Positions 34,285 through 42,496 of a stretch of DNA of 64,000 nucleotides are shown here, piece by piece. The stretch is from Methylopila henanensis (lineage in GTDB: Bacteria; Pseudomonadota; Alphaproteobacteria; Rhizobiales; Methylopilaceae). Each line of letters opens with the position of its first letter. The stretch's first letter is position 1. The notes under the pieces were generated by a model. That model saw only the letters and a program-made list of their open reading frames with translations. It was not told the origin of the DNA and did no database searches. The DNA is taken from the NCBI RefSeq assembly GCF_042681025.1, contig NZ_JBHUER010000004.1, positions 186,001 through 250,000 of the forward strand, written 5' to 3'. The position numbers and the translations under genes were made by a program.

Positions 34285-35154
34285 ATGAAGCATGTGATGA
34301 AGATTGCGACGGCGGGCGCGTTCGCCCTCGGCGCCATGACGACGGCGGCCTTCGCCGGCGCGACTGCGCAGCCGGGCGAGACGGCCGGCCTCGCCGCCGG
34401 CGCCCCGCTGCCGGAAGGCCTGTACTTCGTGAACACCTTCAGCTGGGGTTCGATCGACACCCCGGGCAAGGACACCAAGCTCCTCGTCGACATCCCGCTG
34501 ATCGCCTGGTCGACCCCGTGGCAGATCTTCGGCGGTAACGTCCAGGTCCTGGCCGCGACCCCGCTGATCCACCGCGACGCTCCGGGCGGCGCGCTGGACG
34601 ACGCCGGCTTCTACAACCCCTTCCTGGCCGGCCGCATCGCGTTCGACCTGGGCGGCGGCCTCGGCGTCAGCTACCTGTCGGGCATCTACTTCAACGTCGG
34701 CGACAACGACGTGTCCGTCCGCGCCACCACCTGGCGTCAGGACTTCGCGGTCAGCTACACCAACGACGGCTGGAACCTGACGGCGAACCTGATCTGGGGC
34801 AACACGTTCGACACCGACCGCGCCGTCGGCGGCAAGACCTCGAACGGCTTCAACCTCGACCTGACGGCCACCAAGACCTTCGGCAAGTGGGAAATCGGCG
34901 CGATCGGCTTCGGCTCGACCGAGTACGACCTGCCGGAAGCGCAGAAGCGTAGCAACGGCGGCCCCGGCAAGGCCGAGACCTTCGCGGTCGGCCCGCTCAT
35001 CGGCTACAACTTCGGACCGGTGATCCTGCAGGCGGCTCTGACCACCAGCATCTACTCGAAGAACTCGGCTGACGACACCCGCTTCTGGTCGCGCATCGTG
35101 ATCCCGCTGTGGTCGCCCGAGAAGCCGCTGGCGCCGCTCGTCACCAAGTACTGA
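34285..35154 (+). CDS. outer-membrane beta-barrel protein, SphA/phenol-degradation MetA-like
   Basis: A 289-residue protein with a clear signal peptide (AGAFALGAMTTAAFAG). The mature protein begins with the family-type PLPEGLYFVNTFSWG and consists of alternating amphipathic beta strands rich in Gly, Asn and aromatic residues, ending in an aromatic/hydrophobic strand (LAPLVTKY). This matches the MetA-pathway/SphA transporter-like outer-membrane family, thought to pass aromatic or lipid compounds. AGGAAAAG ribosome site, strong codon bias and a strong terminator suggest high expression. Confidence 0.85.
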   Translation: MKHVMKIATAGAFALGAMTTAAFAGATAQPGETAGLAAGAPLPEGLYFVNTFSWGSIDTPGKDTKLLVDIPLIAWSTPWQIFGGNVQVLAATPLIHRDAPGGALDDAGFYNPFLAGRIAFDLGGGLGVSYLSGIYFNVGDNDVSVRATTWRQDFAVSYTNDGWNLTANLIWGNTFDTDRAVGGKTSNGFNLDLTATKTFGKWEIGAIGFGSTEYDLPEAQKRSNGGPGKAETFAVGPLIGYNFGPVILQAALTTSIYSKNSADDTRFWSRIVIPLWSPEKPLAPLVTKY

Positions 35155-35196
35155 GACGAACGGACAGCCTCGGAGACCTGATCTCGAGACTGACGG

Positions 35197-35232
35197 AACG
35201 GGGAGCGCCCATGGCGCTCCCCGTTTTCGTTT
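35197..35232 (+). terminator. strong rho-independent terminator
   Basis: A perfect 13-bp stem (AACGGGGAGCGCC with its complement), 3-nt loop CAT, then TTCGTTTT. It lies 43 bp after the outer-membrane protein stop. Confidence 0.88.
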
Positions 35233-35319
35233 TGAGCGGGCGAAGCGCCGGAGCGGAAGGCGCCCGGGTCCCTACCGGCGGCTTCGAGCGTCGAGGAAGC
35301 CCGAAGCTTGCGGCAGGCG

Positions 35320-36333
35320 TCAGGCGGCGCCGAGCGCTGGCGCCGGCCGCAGTTCGCCGACTTCGACGCCTTCCCAGTTGGTCAGCCGGCGGCGCATGCG
35401 GCTCGCGAGCCATGCGGCCTGCTCGCCCTCGGGGCGCAGCAGCCGGGCGAGCACGGCCGCCATCGCGACCTCCGCGGCGCGGGTCGCGCCGTCCTCGATC
35501 TTGATCGCGACCCCTAAGCCCAGTTCCGGCAGGGCGGCGATGTGGACGCCCTCGGCGCCCATCTTCACGAAGGCGCGGTCCTTCAGCGCCTGCATGGCCT
35601 CGGTGTCGAAGCGGCCCGTGCCGGCGACCTGGAACGGCGCCGACCAGACCGCCCGCATCAGCGTCTTCGCCGCGGCGGCGCGGGCGGGGCCGAAGCCCTC
35701 GCCGGTCGCGAACCGGGCGAAGGCGCGGGCGACGGACGCGAGCGGCGCGGCGTAGGTCGGGATGCCGCAGCCGTCGACGCCGACGGCCGCCTGCGCGAGG
35801 CTCACGCCAAACGCGCCCTCGAGCGCCGCGGTGACCTCTCGCTGGACGGGATGCTCAGGCTGGATGTAGCCGGCCGGCTCCACCTCCATCGCGCAGGCGA
35901 GGCACAGGAAGCCGGCGTGCTTGCCGGAGCAGTTGTTGTGGAGCGCGGTGGGGCCGACGCCGCTCGCGGCGAGCGCGCGCGCGGCCGCGTCGCTGGTCGG
36001 CCAATGCGCGCCGCATTCGAGCGCTTCGGCCCCGAGGCCGATGCGGGCGAGCGCGCCGGCTGCGGTCGCCACGTGCTCCGGCTCGCCGCTGTGGGAGGCG
36101 CAGGCGAGCGCGAGCTCCTCGTCGCTGAACCCGAACCGCGCCGCCGCGCCGCTCTCGACCAGCGGCAGCGCCTGCAGCGCCTTGACGGCCGAGCGGGGAA
36201 AGGTCGGACGTTCGACGTCGCCGAGCGCGAACACGAGCCGGCCGGCGGCGTCCGAGACCGCGACGGAGCCCGCGTGCCGGCTCTCGACCGCGATCCCGCG
36301 CGTGACCTCGACCAGGATCTCGCCCGCGCTCAC
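35320..36333 (-). CDS. R. etli-type (class 3) L-asparaginase
   Basis: A 337-residue asparaginase of the ReAV/AnsA family (PF06089), hydrolysing asparagine to aspartate and ammonia. With the GTG at 36333 as start, the key residues fall at Ser48 and Lys51 (RSAVK), Ser80, Cys135 and Lys138 (NNCSGKH) and Cys189 (VDGCG), the same numbers as in the Rhizobium etli enzyme, which supports the start. Cys135, Lys138 and Cys189 would hold zinc. Divergent from the topoisomerase pair. Confidence 0.9.
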   Translation of the reverse strand: MSAGEILVEVTRGIAVESRHAGSVAVSDAAGRLVFALGDVERPTFPRSAVKALQALPLVESGAAARFGFSDEELALACASHSGEPEHVATAAGALARIGLGAEALECGAHWPTSDAAARALAASGVGPTALHNNCSGKHAGFLCLACAMEVEPAGYIQPEHPVQREVTAALEGAFGVSLAQAAVGVDGCGIPTYAAPLASVARAFARFATGEGFGPARAAAAKTLMRAVWSAPFQVAGTGRFDTEAMQALKDRAFVKMGAEGVHIAALPELGLGVAIKIEDGATRAAEVAMAAVLARLLRPEGEQAAWLASRMRRRLTNWEGVEVGELRPAPALGAA

Positions 36334-36399
36334 GGCCGGAACCCGCAGGCCGCGCCGCGTGTTTGATCCGCGGCGGCGCAAAGGTCAGGGAGAACGGCA

Positions 36400-36705
36400 A
36401 TGGCTGCGAAGCGCGCGACGTCGTCGAAGAAGGCCACGTCCAAAAACCCTTCGATCAAGAACCCGGAGGTCTACGAGGCCCTGCGGGACCAGGGCGCGAG
36501 CGCCGAGAAGGCCGCGCGCATCTCCAATGCGCAAGCGAAATACGGCGACCGCGGCGCGAACGCGCCGTCCTCCAAAGGGGGCAAGTCGCCGCCTTACGAG
36601 GACTGGCGGCGCGACGACCTCTACGCCAAGGCGCGCGAGATCGGCCTGAAGGGCGTGTCCCGGGCCACGAAGAGCGACCTCATCCACGCGCTGCGGTCGC
36701 ATTGA
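36400..36705 (+). CDS. small basic protein with Rho-N/SAP-like C-terminus
   Basis: A 101-residue protein. A Lys/Ser-rich N-terminus (KRATSSKKATSKNP) precedes a middle segment GASAEKAARISNAQA, and the last 35 residues (WRRDDLYAKAREIGLKGVSR then KSDLIHALRSH) form a Rho-N/SAP-like helix-extended-helix, a nucleic-acid binding fold. Its TGA overlaps the ATG of the topoisomerase IB gene (TGATG), so the two proteins are made together and may cooperate on DNA. Confidence 0.8.
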   Translation: MAAKRATSSKKATSKNPSIKNPEVYEALRDQGASAEKAARISNAQAKYGDRGANAPSSKGGKSPPYEDWRRDDLYAKAREIGLKGVSRATKSDLIHALRSH

Positions 36706-37751
36706 TGGCCGAGGACACCGATCTCACGATCGAGGAGATCGCGCGGCAGGCGGGGCTGCGGCTCTCCGGCGCCCGCGATCTCGAGATCACGCGCCGGCGT
36801 GCGGGCAAGGGCTTCGTCTATCTCGACCGCCGGGGAAAGCGCATCACCGACGCCGAGGCGGTGGCGCGCATCAAGGCGCTCGCGATTCCGCCGGCCTACG
36901 AGGACGTGCGGATCGCGGCCGACCCGCGCTGCCACCTGCAGGCGATCGGCCGCGACGAGGCCGGGCGGGTCCAGCACCGCTACCACCCGGACTGGAACGT
37001 GGTGCGCGAGACCCGGAAGGTGGAGCGCCTCGACCGCGTCATCGAGGCGCTGCCGAAGCTCCGCCGTCGGGTGGCGCGCGACCTCGCGAGCCCGAAGCTC
37101 AGCCGCGCCAAGGCGCTGGCCGCGGCCGTCGCCCTGATCGACGAGACCCATATCCGCGTCGGCTCCGAGACCTATCTGCGCTCCAACAAAGCCCATGGCG
37201 CGTCGACGCTGCTGAAGCGCCACGTGGAGATCTCTGGCGAGACCGTGCGGCTGTCGTTCCGCGGCAAGGGCGGCAAGGACATCGCCTGCTCGATGCGCTC
37301 GGGACGGCTCGCCCGTGCGCTCGGCCGGCTCAGCGGGCTGCCGGGCCGCCGGCTGTTCCAGTACCGCGGCGACGACGGAGCGGTGCGCCGCATCACGGCG
37401 GTCGACGTCAACGCCTACATCCGCGAGGCGACCGGGCTGCCCGTCACCGCCAAGGACCTGCGCATGCTGGGCGCGAGCGCGAACGCCGCCGAGCATCTCG
37501 CCGACCTCGAACCCGCCACCAGCGAGACCGCGCGGCGGCGGCAGCTCGCGGGCGTGATGCGCGCGATCTCGGAGCGGCTCGCCAACACGCCGGCGGTGGT
37601 GCGCAAGTCCTATGTCCACGCGCTGGTGGTCGACGCCTTCGGCGCCGGCGCGCTGCGCCGCGCCTATGACGACGCGCGCGGCCGTCCGGGCCTGCGCCGC
37701 GCCGAGGCGGCGCTCGCGCGGCTCGTCCGCCGGCTGAAGCGCGCGCCCTGA
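36705..37751 (+). CDS. DNA topoisomerase IB (poxvirus type)
   Basis: A 348-residue enzyme that relaxes supercoils through a 3'-phosphotyrosine. The N-terminal domain contains GKGFVYLDRRGKRI and PPAYEDVRIA; the catalytic domain shows GSETYLRSNKAHGASTLL, SFRGKGGKD, and the nucleophile Tyr in VVRKSYVHALV. Start overlaps the preceding gene by one base. Bacterial TopIB is an accessory enzyme found in many soil bacteria. Confidence 0.92.
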   Translation: MAEDTDLTIEEIARQAGLRLSGARDLEITRRRAGKGFVYLDRRGKRITDAEAVARIKALAIPPAYEDVRIAADPRCHLQAIGRDEAGRVQHRYHPDWNVVRETRKVERLDRVIEALPKLRRRVARDLASPKLSRAKALAAAVALIDETHIRVGSETYLRSNKAHGASTLLKRHVEISGETVRLSFRGKGGKDIACSMRSGRLARALGRLSGLPGRRLFQYRGDDGAVRRITAVDVNAYIREATGLPVTAKDLRMLGASANAAEHLADLEPATSETARRRQLAGVMRAISERLANTPAVVRKSYVHALVVDAFGAGALRRAYDDARGRPGLRRAEAALARLVRRLKRAP

Positions 37752-37783
37752 AGGGTTGACCCGCAAGGCGTTCCGGTCGAAGC

Positions 37784-39037
37784 ATGCGCCTCCGCTCCAA
37801 CAGGCCCGCAGTCGCAATGTCCCTGGTCGTGCGTCTCGCATCCGCGTTCGTCCTTGCAGCCTTCCCCGCGTTTGCGCAGGCGCCCGCCGCGCCGGCTGCC
37901 GCCGTTCCCTGCGGCGGCGACTTCGCCGCCTTCCTTGACGGCGTGCGCGCCGAGGCTCGCGAGGCCGGCGTGTCGGAGAAGGCGATCACGGCGGGCCTCG
38001 ACGGCGTCGCGATCGACCCGAAGGTGCTCCAGCTCGACCGCGGCCAGTCGGTGTTCCAGCAGAGCTTCCTGCAGTTCGCCGGCCGCATGGTCGCCGGGGC
38101 CCGCGTGACGAAGGGGCCGCAGGTCATCAAGCAGAACGCGGCGCTGTTCGAGCGGGTCGAGGCGGAGTACGGCGTGCCGGCGTCGGTGATCGCCGCGTTC
38201 TGGGGCCTCGAGACCGACTTCGGCGCCAATCTTGGCAAGTTCGACACCCGCAATGCGCTCGCGACGCTCAGCCACGACTGCCGCCGCCCGGCCTTCTTCC
38301 GGCCGCAGCTCATCGCCGCGCTTAAGATCGTCGACCGCGGCGACCTCGCGCCCGGCGACATGCGCGGCGCCTGGGCGGGCGAGCTCGGCCACACCCAGAT
38401 GATGCCGGTGGACTATGTCCGCGACGGCGTCGACGGCGACGGCGACGGCCGGCGCGACCTGATGCGCAGCGTGCCCGACGCCATGATGTCCGCCGGCAAG
38501 TACCTGTCCGACCTCGGATGGCGGCGCGGCCAGCCCTGGCTGCAGGAGGTCGTCGTCCCGGCGGAGATGCCGTGGGTCGAGGCCGACATCGACGTCAAGC
38601 ATCCGGTCGCGCGCTGGACGGAATGGGGCGTGAAGGCCCGTACGGGCTCTTTAGCGCCCGCCGAGGCGAACGCGGCGCTTCTGCTGCCCATGGGCCGCAA
38701 CGGCCCCGCCTTCCTCGCCTACGACAATTTCGACATCTACCGGAAGTGGAACCAGTCCTTCATCTACGCGATGACGGCGGCCTATCTCGCGACCCGCTAC
38801 GAGGGCGCGCCCGCGGTCTCGAACGGCAACGCGCCGGTGCGCGTGCTCGACGCGGCCGAGCTGAAGCAGCTTCAGACCCTGCTCGCCCGCGACGGCTTCC
38901 CCGTCGGCGAGGTCGACGGCAAGCTCGGCGGCGACACCCGCCGCGCCTCCCGCAAGGCCCAGCTCAAGCACAACCTTCCCGCCGACGGCTATCCCAGCGT
39001 CGAGCTGCTGCAGGTCCTGTCGTCCTCCGGCGGCTGA
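37784..39037 (+). CDS. lytic murein transglycosylase, MltB family, with peptidoglycan-binding domain
   Basis: A 417-residue exported enzyme. The signal peptide (SLVVRLASAFVLAAFPAFAQ) may start at the first Met or the one at residue 12. The catalytic Glu is in GLETDFGANLG and the substrate cleft in GELGHTQMMPVDY; residues 345-415 are a PG_binding_1 domain (LKQLQTLLARDGFPVGEVDG). It cuts glycan strands to 1,6-anhydro ends. It starts 32 bp after topoisomerase IB. Confidence 0.92.
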   Translation: MRLRSNRPAVAMSLVVRLASAFVLAAFPAFAQAPAAPAAAVPCGGDFAAFLDGVRAEAREAGVSEKAITAGLDGVAIDPKVLQLDRGQSVFQQSFLQFAGRMVAGARVTKGPQVIKQNAALFERVEAEYGVPASVIAAFWGLETDFGANLGKFDTRNALATLSHDCRRPAFFRPQLIAALKIVDRGDLAPGDMRGAWAGELGHTQMMPVDYVRDGVDGDGDGRRDLMRSVPDAMMSAGKYLSDLGWRRGQPWLQEVVVPAEMPWVEADIDVKHPVARWTEWGVKARTGSLAPAEANAALLLPMGRNGPAFLAYDNFDIYRKWNQSFIYAMTAAYLATRYEGAPAVSNGNAPVRVLDAAELKQLQTLLARDGFPVGEVDGKLGGDTRRASRKAQLKHNLPADGYPSVELLQVLSSSGG

Positions 39038-39381
39038 GGCGGGCGCTCCTTTTTCCTCGAATGGGGCCGGGCCTGACCCCGGTCGTCCCTCGCTTGAGGC
39101 GCGAGCGTCTCGGGCGCGCCTCACGTCGTCACGTGCGGCGTAGCCTGCCCACGACGTCTGCGACGGACTGCGCCTAAAAGCGCCGCCATCGTCAGGCCGG
39201 CGCCCGCCAGCGGGCGCGAATGATCAAAAACTAGGCAGTTTAAGTCTGCCAACAGTTTGCGCTCGGGGCGCCTGATCCGAAGGCGCGGTGCTCGTCCTGC
39301 GGTGGCACGGATGATGCCTTTCACCCCGCGAACGGGCGCGTGAGCCGGGATGGCGCGCGCCGCGACTCGGGGAGTTGAACA
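39038..39381. other. urtA upstream region (344 bp)
   Basis: No gene. It contains GGCAG-N7-CTGCC at 39234-39250, GCGCCT-N7-AGGCGC at 39268-39286 and a sigma54-type promoter at 39303-39318. The inverted repeat 17 bp before the -24 box could be an activator site, but it does not match the NtrC consensus closely. Confidence 0.5.
39303..39318 (+). promoter_or_regulatory. sigma54 (-24/-12) promoter of urtABCDE
   Basis: TGGCACGGATGATGCC has GG and GC separated by exactly 10 bp, as RpoN promoters require, and a perfect TGGCACG -24 half. The -12 half ATGCC is weaker than TTGCA. It predicts a start near 39329, 53 bp before urtA. This fits control of urea uptake by nitrogen limitation through NtrC. Confidence 0.7.
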
Positions 39382-40686
39382 ATGACTTTCGGAAAGTTCG
39401 GGCGGGCCATAGCTGCGGCCGCCGCGCTCGGATGGGCGGCCTTCGCGCCGGCCCAGGCCTCGGCTGAGGAGACGATCAAGATCGGCATCCTGCACTCGCT
39501 CTCGGGCACCATGGCGATCAGCGAGACCACGCTGAAGGACGTCATGCTCATGCTCATCGAGGAGCAGAACAAGAAGGGCGGCGTGCTCGGCAAGAAGCTG
39601 CAGCCGGTGGTCGTCGACCCTGCGTCGAACTGGCCGCTGTTCGCCGAGAAGGCGCGCGAGCTGCTGACCAAGGAAAAGGTCGCGGCCACCTTCGGCTGCT
39701 GGACCTCGGTGTCGCGCAAGTCGGTGCTGCCGGTGTTCGAGGAGGCCAACGGCATCCTGTTCTACCCCGTCCAGTACGAGGGCGAGGAAAGCTCGAAGAA
39801 CGTGTTCTACACCGGCGCGGCGCCCAATCAGCAGGCGATCCCGGCGGTCGACTACCTCATGAACGAGGAAGGCGTGCAGCGCTGGGTGCTGGCCGGCACC
39901 GACTACGTCTACCCGCGCACGACCAACAAGATCCTCGAGGCCTATCTCAAGTCGAAGGGCGTCGCTCAGGAAGACATCCTGATCAACTACACGCCGTTCG
40001 GCCATTCCGACTGGCAGACCATCGTCTCCGAGATCAAGAAGTTCGGCTCCTCGGGCAAGAAGACCGCGGTGGTCTCGACGATCAACGGCGACGCCAACGT
40101 GCCGTTCTACAAGGAGCTCGGCAACCAGGGCGTGAAGGCGACCGACATCCCGGTGGTGGCCTTCTCCGTGGGCGAGGAAGAGCTCGCCGGCCTCGACACC
40201 AAGCCGCTCGTCGGCCACCTCGCGGCGTGGAACTACTTCATGAGCGTCGACAATGAGGCGAACAAGGCGTTCATCGAGAAGTGGCAGGCGTTCATCAAGA
40301 ACGACAAGCGCGTCACCAACGACCCGATGGAGGCGCACTACATCGGCTTCAACATGTGGGTGAAGGCGGTGGAGAAGGCCGGCACGACCGAGCCTGACGC
40401 GGTGATCGACGCGCTGATCGGCGTCTCGGTGCCGAACCTGACCGGCGGCTACTCCACGATGATGCCGAACCACCACATCACCAAGCCGGTGCTGATCGGC
40501 GAGATCAAGGAAGACGGTCAGTTCGACACCGTGTTCGAGACGCCTGGCCTGCTCGTCGCCAACGAGTGGTCGCCGTATCTCGAGGGCTCCAAGGACCTGA
40601 TCGCGGACTGGCGCAAGCCGCTCTCGTGCGGAAACTTCAACGTGAAGACCGGCAAGTGCGGCGGCGGGGCCAAGGCCTCGCAGTAA
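39382..40686 (+). CDS. urtA: urea ABC transporter, substrate-binding protein
   Basis: A 434-residue periplasmic binding protein with a signal peptide ending AQASA. The mature start ETIKIGILHSLSGTMAISET and FGCWTSVSRKSVLPVFEE are hallmarks of UrtA. It delivers urea to UrtBC. First gene of a five-gene urt operon; two hairpins in the urtA-urtB spacer probably raise its level relative to the membrane parts. Confidence 0.96.
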   Translation: MTFGKFGRAIAAAAALGWAAFAPAQASAEETIKIGILHSLSGTMAISETTLKDVMLMLIEEQNKKGGVLGKKLQPVVVDPASNWPLFAEKARELLTKEKVAATFGCWTSVSRKSVLPVFEEANGILFYPVQYEGEESSKNVFYTGAAPNQQAIPAVDYLMNEEGVQRWVLAGTDYVYPRTTNKILEAYLKSKGVAQEDILINYTPFGHSDWQTIVSEIKKFGSSGKKTAVVSTINGDANVPFYKELGNQGVKATDIPVVAFSVGEEELAGLDTKPLVGHLAAWNYFMSVDNEANKAFIEKWQAFIKNDKRVTNDPMEAHYIGFNMWVKAVEKAGTTEPDAVIDALIGVSVPNLTGGYSTMMPNHHITKPVLIGEIKEDGQFDTVFETPGLLVANEWSPYLEGSKDLIADWRKPLSCGNFNVKTGKCGGGAKASQ

Positions 40687-40694
40687 GCCGCGCT

Positions 40695-40715
40695 CGGCCG
40701 GCCTGACGCCGGCCG
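40695..40715 (+). other. intercistronic hairpin 1 between urtA and urtB
   Basis: CGGCCGGC-CTGAC-GCCGGCCG, an 8-bp stem with 5-nt loop starting 9 nt after the urtA stop. No T-run, so more likely a 3'-stabilising or processing element than a terminator. Confidence 0.5.
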
Positions 40716-40770
40716 CGCTCTCCGAACGACCCGTCGCGGGCCTCCGCATAGGCCCGCGGCGGCTTGGCTG

Positions 40771-40789
40771 TCCCGGCCCGACGCCGGGA
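40771..40789 (+). repeat. intercistronic hairpin 2, extragenic-palindrome type
   Basis: TCCCGGC-CCGAC-GCCGGGA. The TCCCGG...CCGGGA core recurs after urtE (45088-45130) and at 47524-47553, so it looks like a dispersed extragenic palindrome of this genome. Confidence 0.5.
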
Positions 40790-40836
40790 TCCGAGCGAAG
40801 GCCTCGCTCGCCCGTCTGTCTGGCGCCGGACCGCAC

Positions 40837-42420
40837 ATGACCCTTCTCCGAATCCTTCTCTGTCTCGTGGCGCTCGCAGGCGTCGCCCGCGCGGCCGAGC
40901 CGCAGGCGATCTTCGACAGGCTCGCGAGCACGAAGTACGACGACATCGAAGCGGGCGTGGGCGACCTCGCGACAAGCGGCCTGCCGGCCGCGGCCGACGC
41001 GCTGTCCGCGGCGCTCGACGGGCGCCTGCTGGTCGCGCCCGGAAAGCCGGCTTTGTTCAAGACGCCGATGGGCACCACCATCGACGTCGCCACCAACGCG
41101 CCCGCCGCGGCCGGGGCCGACGCCGGGCTGAAGCCCGTCCGCGTCAACAACCGCATCCGCCGCGCGGTCGCGACGGCGATCGGCACGCTGACGCTGATGT
41201 CGCCGGACGCCAGCGCGCGGCTCCGCGCCGCCGAAAGCGTGTTCCGCGGCCGCGACCCCGAGACGCTTCCCGCGCTCGACAAGGCGCTCGCCGCCGAGAA
41301 GGACGAGCGCGTCCTCGCCGCGATGCGGCGCGCGAAAGCCGCGATCACGCTGACCACGGACGCGCCCGAGGCCGACAAGGTCGCGGCCGTCGCGCTCGTC
41401 GCCGAACGCGGCGACCAGGACGGGCTCGTCCTGCTGCGCGGCCTCTCCGAGACGGCGCCGGAGGCGGTGAAGTCCGCCGCCGCGAGCGCGATCCAGGCGA
41501 TCGAGACCCGGCAGGCGATGCTGGCGCGCGTTCAGGACGTGGCCTACGGCGTCAGCCTCGGCTCGGTGCTGCTGCTCGCGGCGGTGGGCCTCGCCATCAC
41601 CTTCGGCGTCATGGGGGTCATCAACATGGCCCATGGCGAGATGGTCATGCTCGGCGCCTACACGACCTATCTCGTGCAGGACCTGCTGCGGACCTTCGCG
41701 CCGGGCCTGATGGAGGGCTCGCTCGCGATCGCCGTGCCCGCCGCCTTCCTGGTCGCGGGCGCCGTCGGCGTCGCGATCGAGCGCCTCGTCATCCGCCATC
41801 TCTACGGCCGCCCGCTCGAGACGCTGCTCGCGACCTTCGGCATCTCGCTGATGCTGCAGCAGGCGGTGCGCTCGATCTTCGGGCCGTCGAACCGCGAGGT
41901 CTCGACGCCGGACTGGCTGTCGGGCTCGCTCGACCTGTTCGGGCTGACGCTGACCTGGAACCGCGTCGCGATCGTGCTGTTCGCGCTCGCGGTGTTCTTC
42001 GCGCTCCAACTGGTGTTGAAGAAGACGACGCTCGGCCTGCAGGTGCGCGCGGTGACGCAGAACCGCCGCATGGCCTCGTCCATGGGCATCCGCACCGACC
42101 GCATCGACGCGCTGACCTTCGGCCTCGGCTCCGGCGTCGCCGGCATGGCGGGCGTGGCGCTGAGCCAGATCGACAACGTCAGCCCGAACCTCGGCCAAGG
42201 CTACATCATCGACAGCTTCATGGTGGTGGTGTTCGGCGGCGTCGGGAACCTCTGGGGCACGCTCGTCGGCGCGCTCACCATCGGCGTCGCCAACAAGCTG
42301 CTGGAGCCTTTCGCCGGCGCCGTGCTCGGCAAGATCATCCTGCTGGTGCTGATCATCCTGTTCATCCAGAAGCGGCCGCGCGGCCTGTTCGCGCTCAAGG
42401 GCCGGTTCGTCGACGCATGA
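40837..42420 (+). CDS. urtB: urea ABC transporter, permease UrtB
   Basis: A 527-residue protein. A signal peptide and a helical exported domain of about 230 residues (repeat-like, SAALDGRLL, IGTLTLMSPDASARLRAAE) precede the LivH-type permease with about eight membrane helices (VGLAITFGVMGVINMAHGEM). The long N-terminus is normal for proteobacterial UrtB. Paired with UrtC. Confidence 0.95.
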   Translation: MTLLRILLCLVALAGVARAAEPQAIFDRLASTKYDDIEAGVGDLATSGLPAAADALSAALDGRLLVAPGKPALFKTPMGTTIDVATNAPAAAGADAGLKPVRVNNRIRRAVATAIGTLTLMSPDASARLRAAESVFRGRDPETLPALDKALAAEKDERVLAAMRRAKAAITLTTDAPEADKVAAVALVAERGDQDGLVLLRGLSETAPEAVKSAAASAIQAIETRQAMLARVQDVAYGVSLGSVLLLAAVGLAITFGVMGVINMAHGEMVMLGAYTTYLVQDLLRTFAPGLMEGSLAIAVPAAFLVAGAVGVAIERLVIRHLYGRPLETLLATFGISLMLQQAVRSIFGPSNREVSTPDWLSGSLDLFGLTLTWNRVAIVLFALAVFFALQLVLKKTTLGLQVRAVTQNRRMASSMGIRTDRIDALTFGLGSGVAGMAGVALSQIDNVSPNLGQGYIIDSFMVVVFGGVGNLWGTLVGALTIGVANKLLEPFAGAVLGKIILLVLIILFIQKRPRGLFALKGRFVDA

Positions 42421-42496
42421 GGACCCGTCCGATGCTCGCCACGACCGCGCCTCGTCCGATCCCCGGCCTCCGCGCCGCCGTTCGCGGAGCCCGCGC

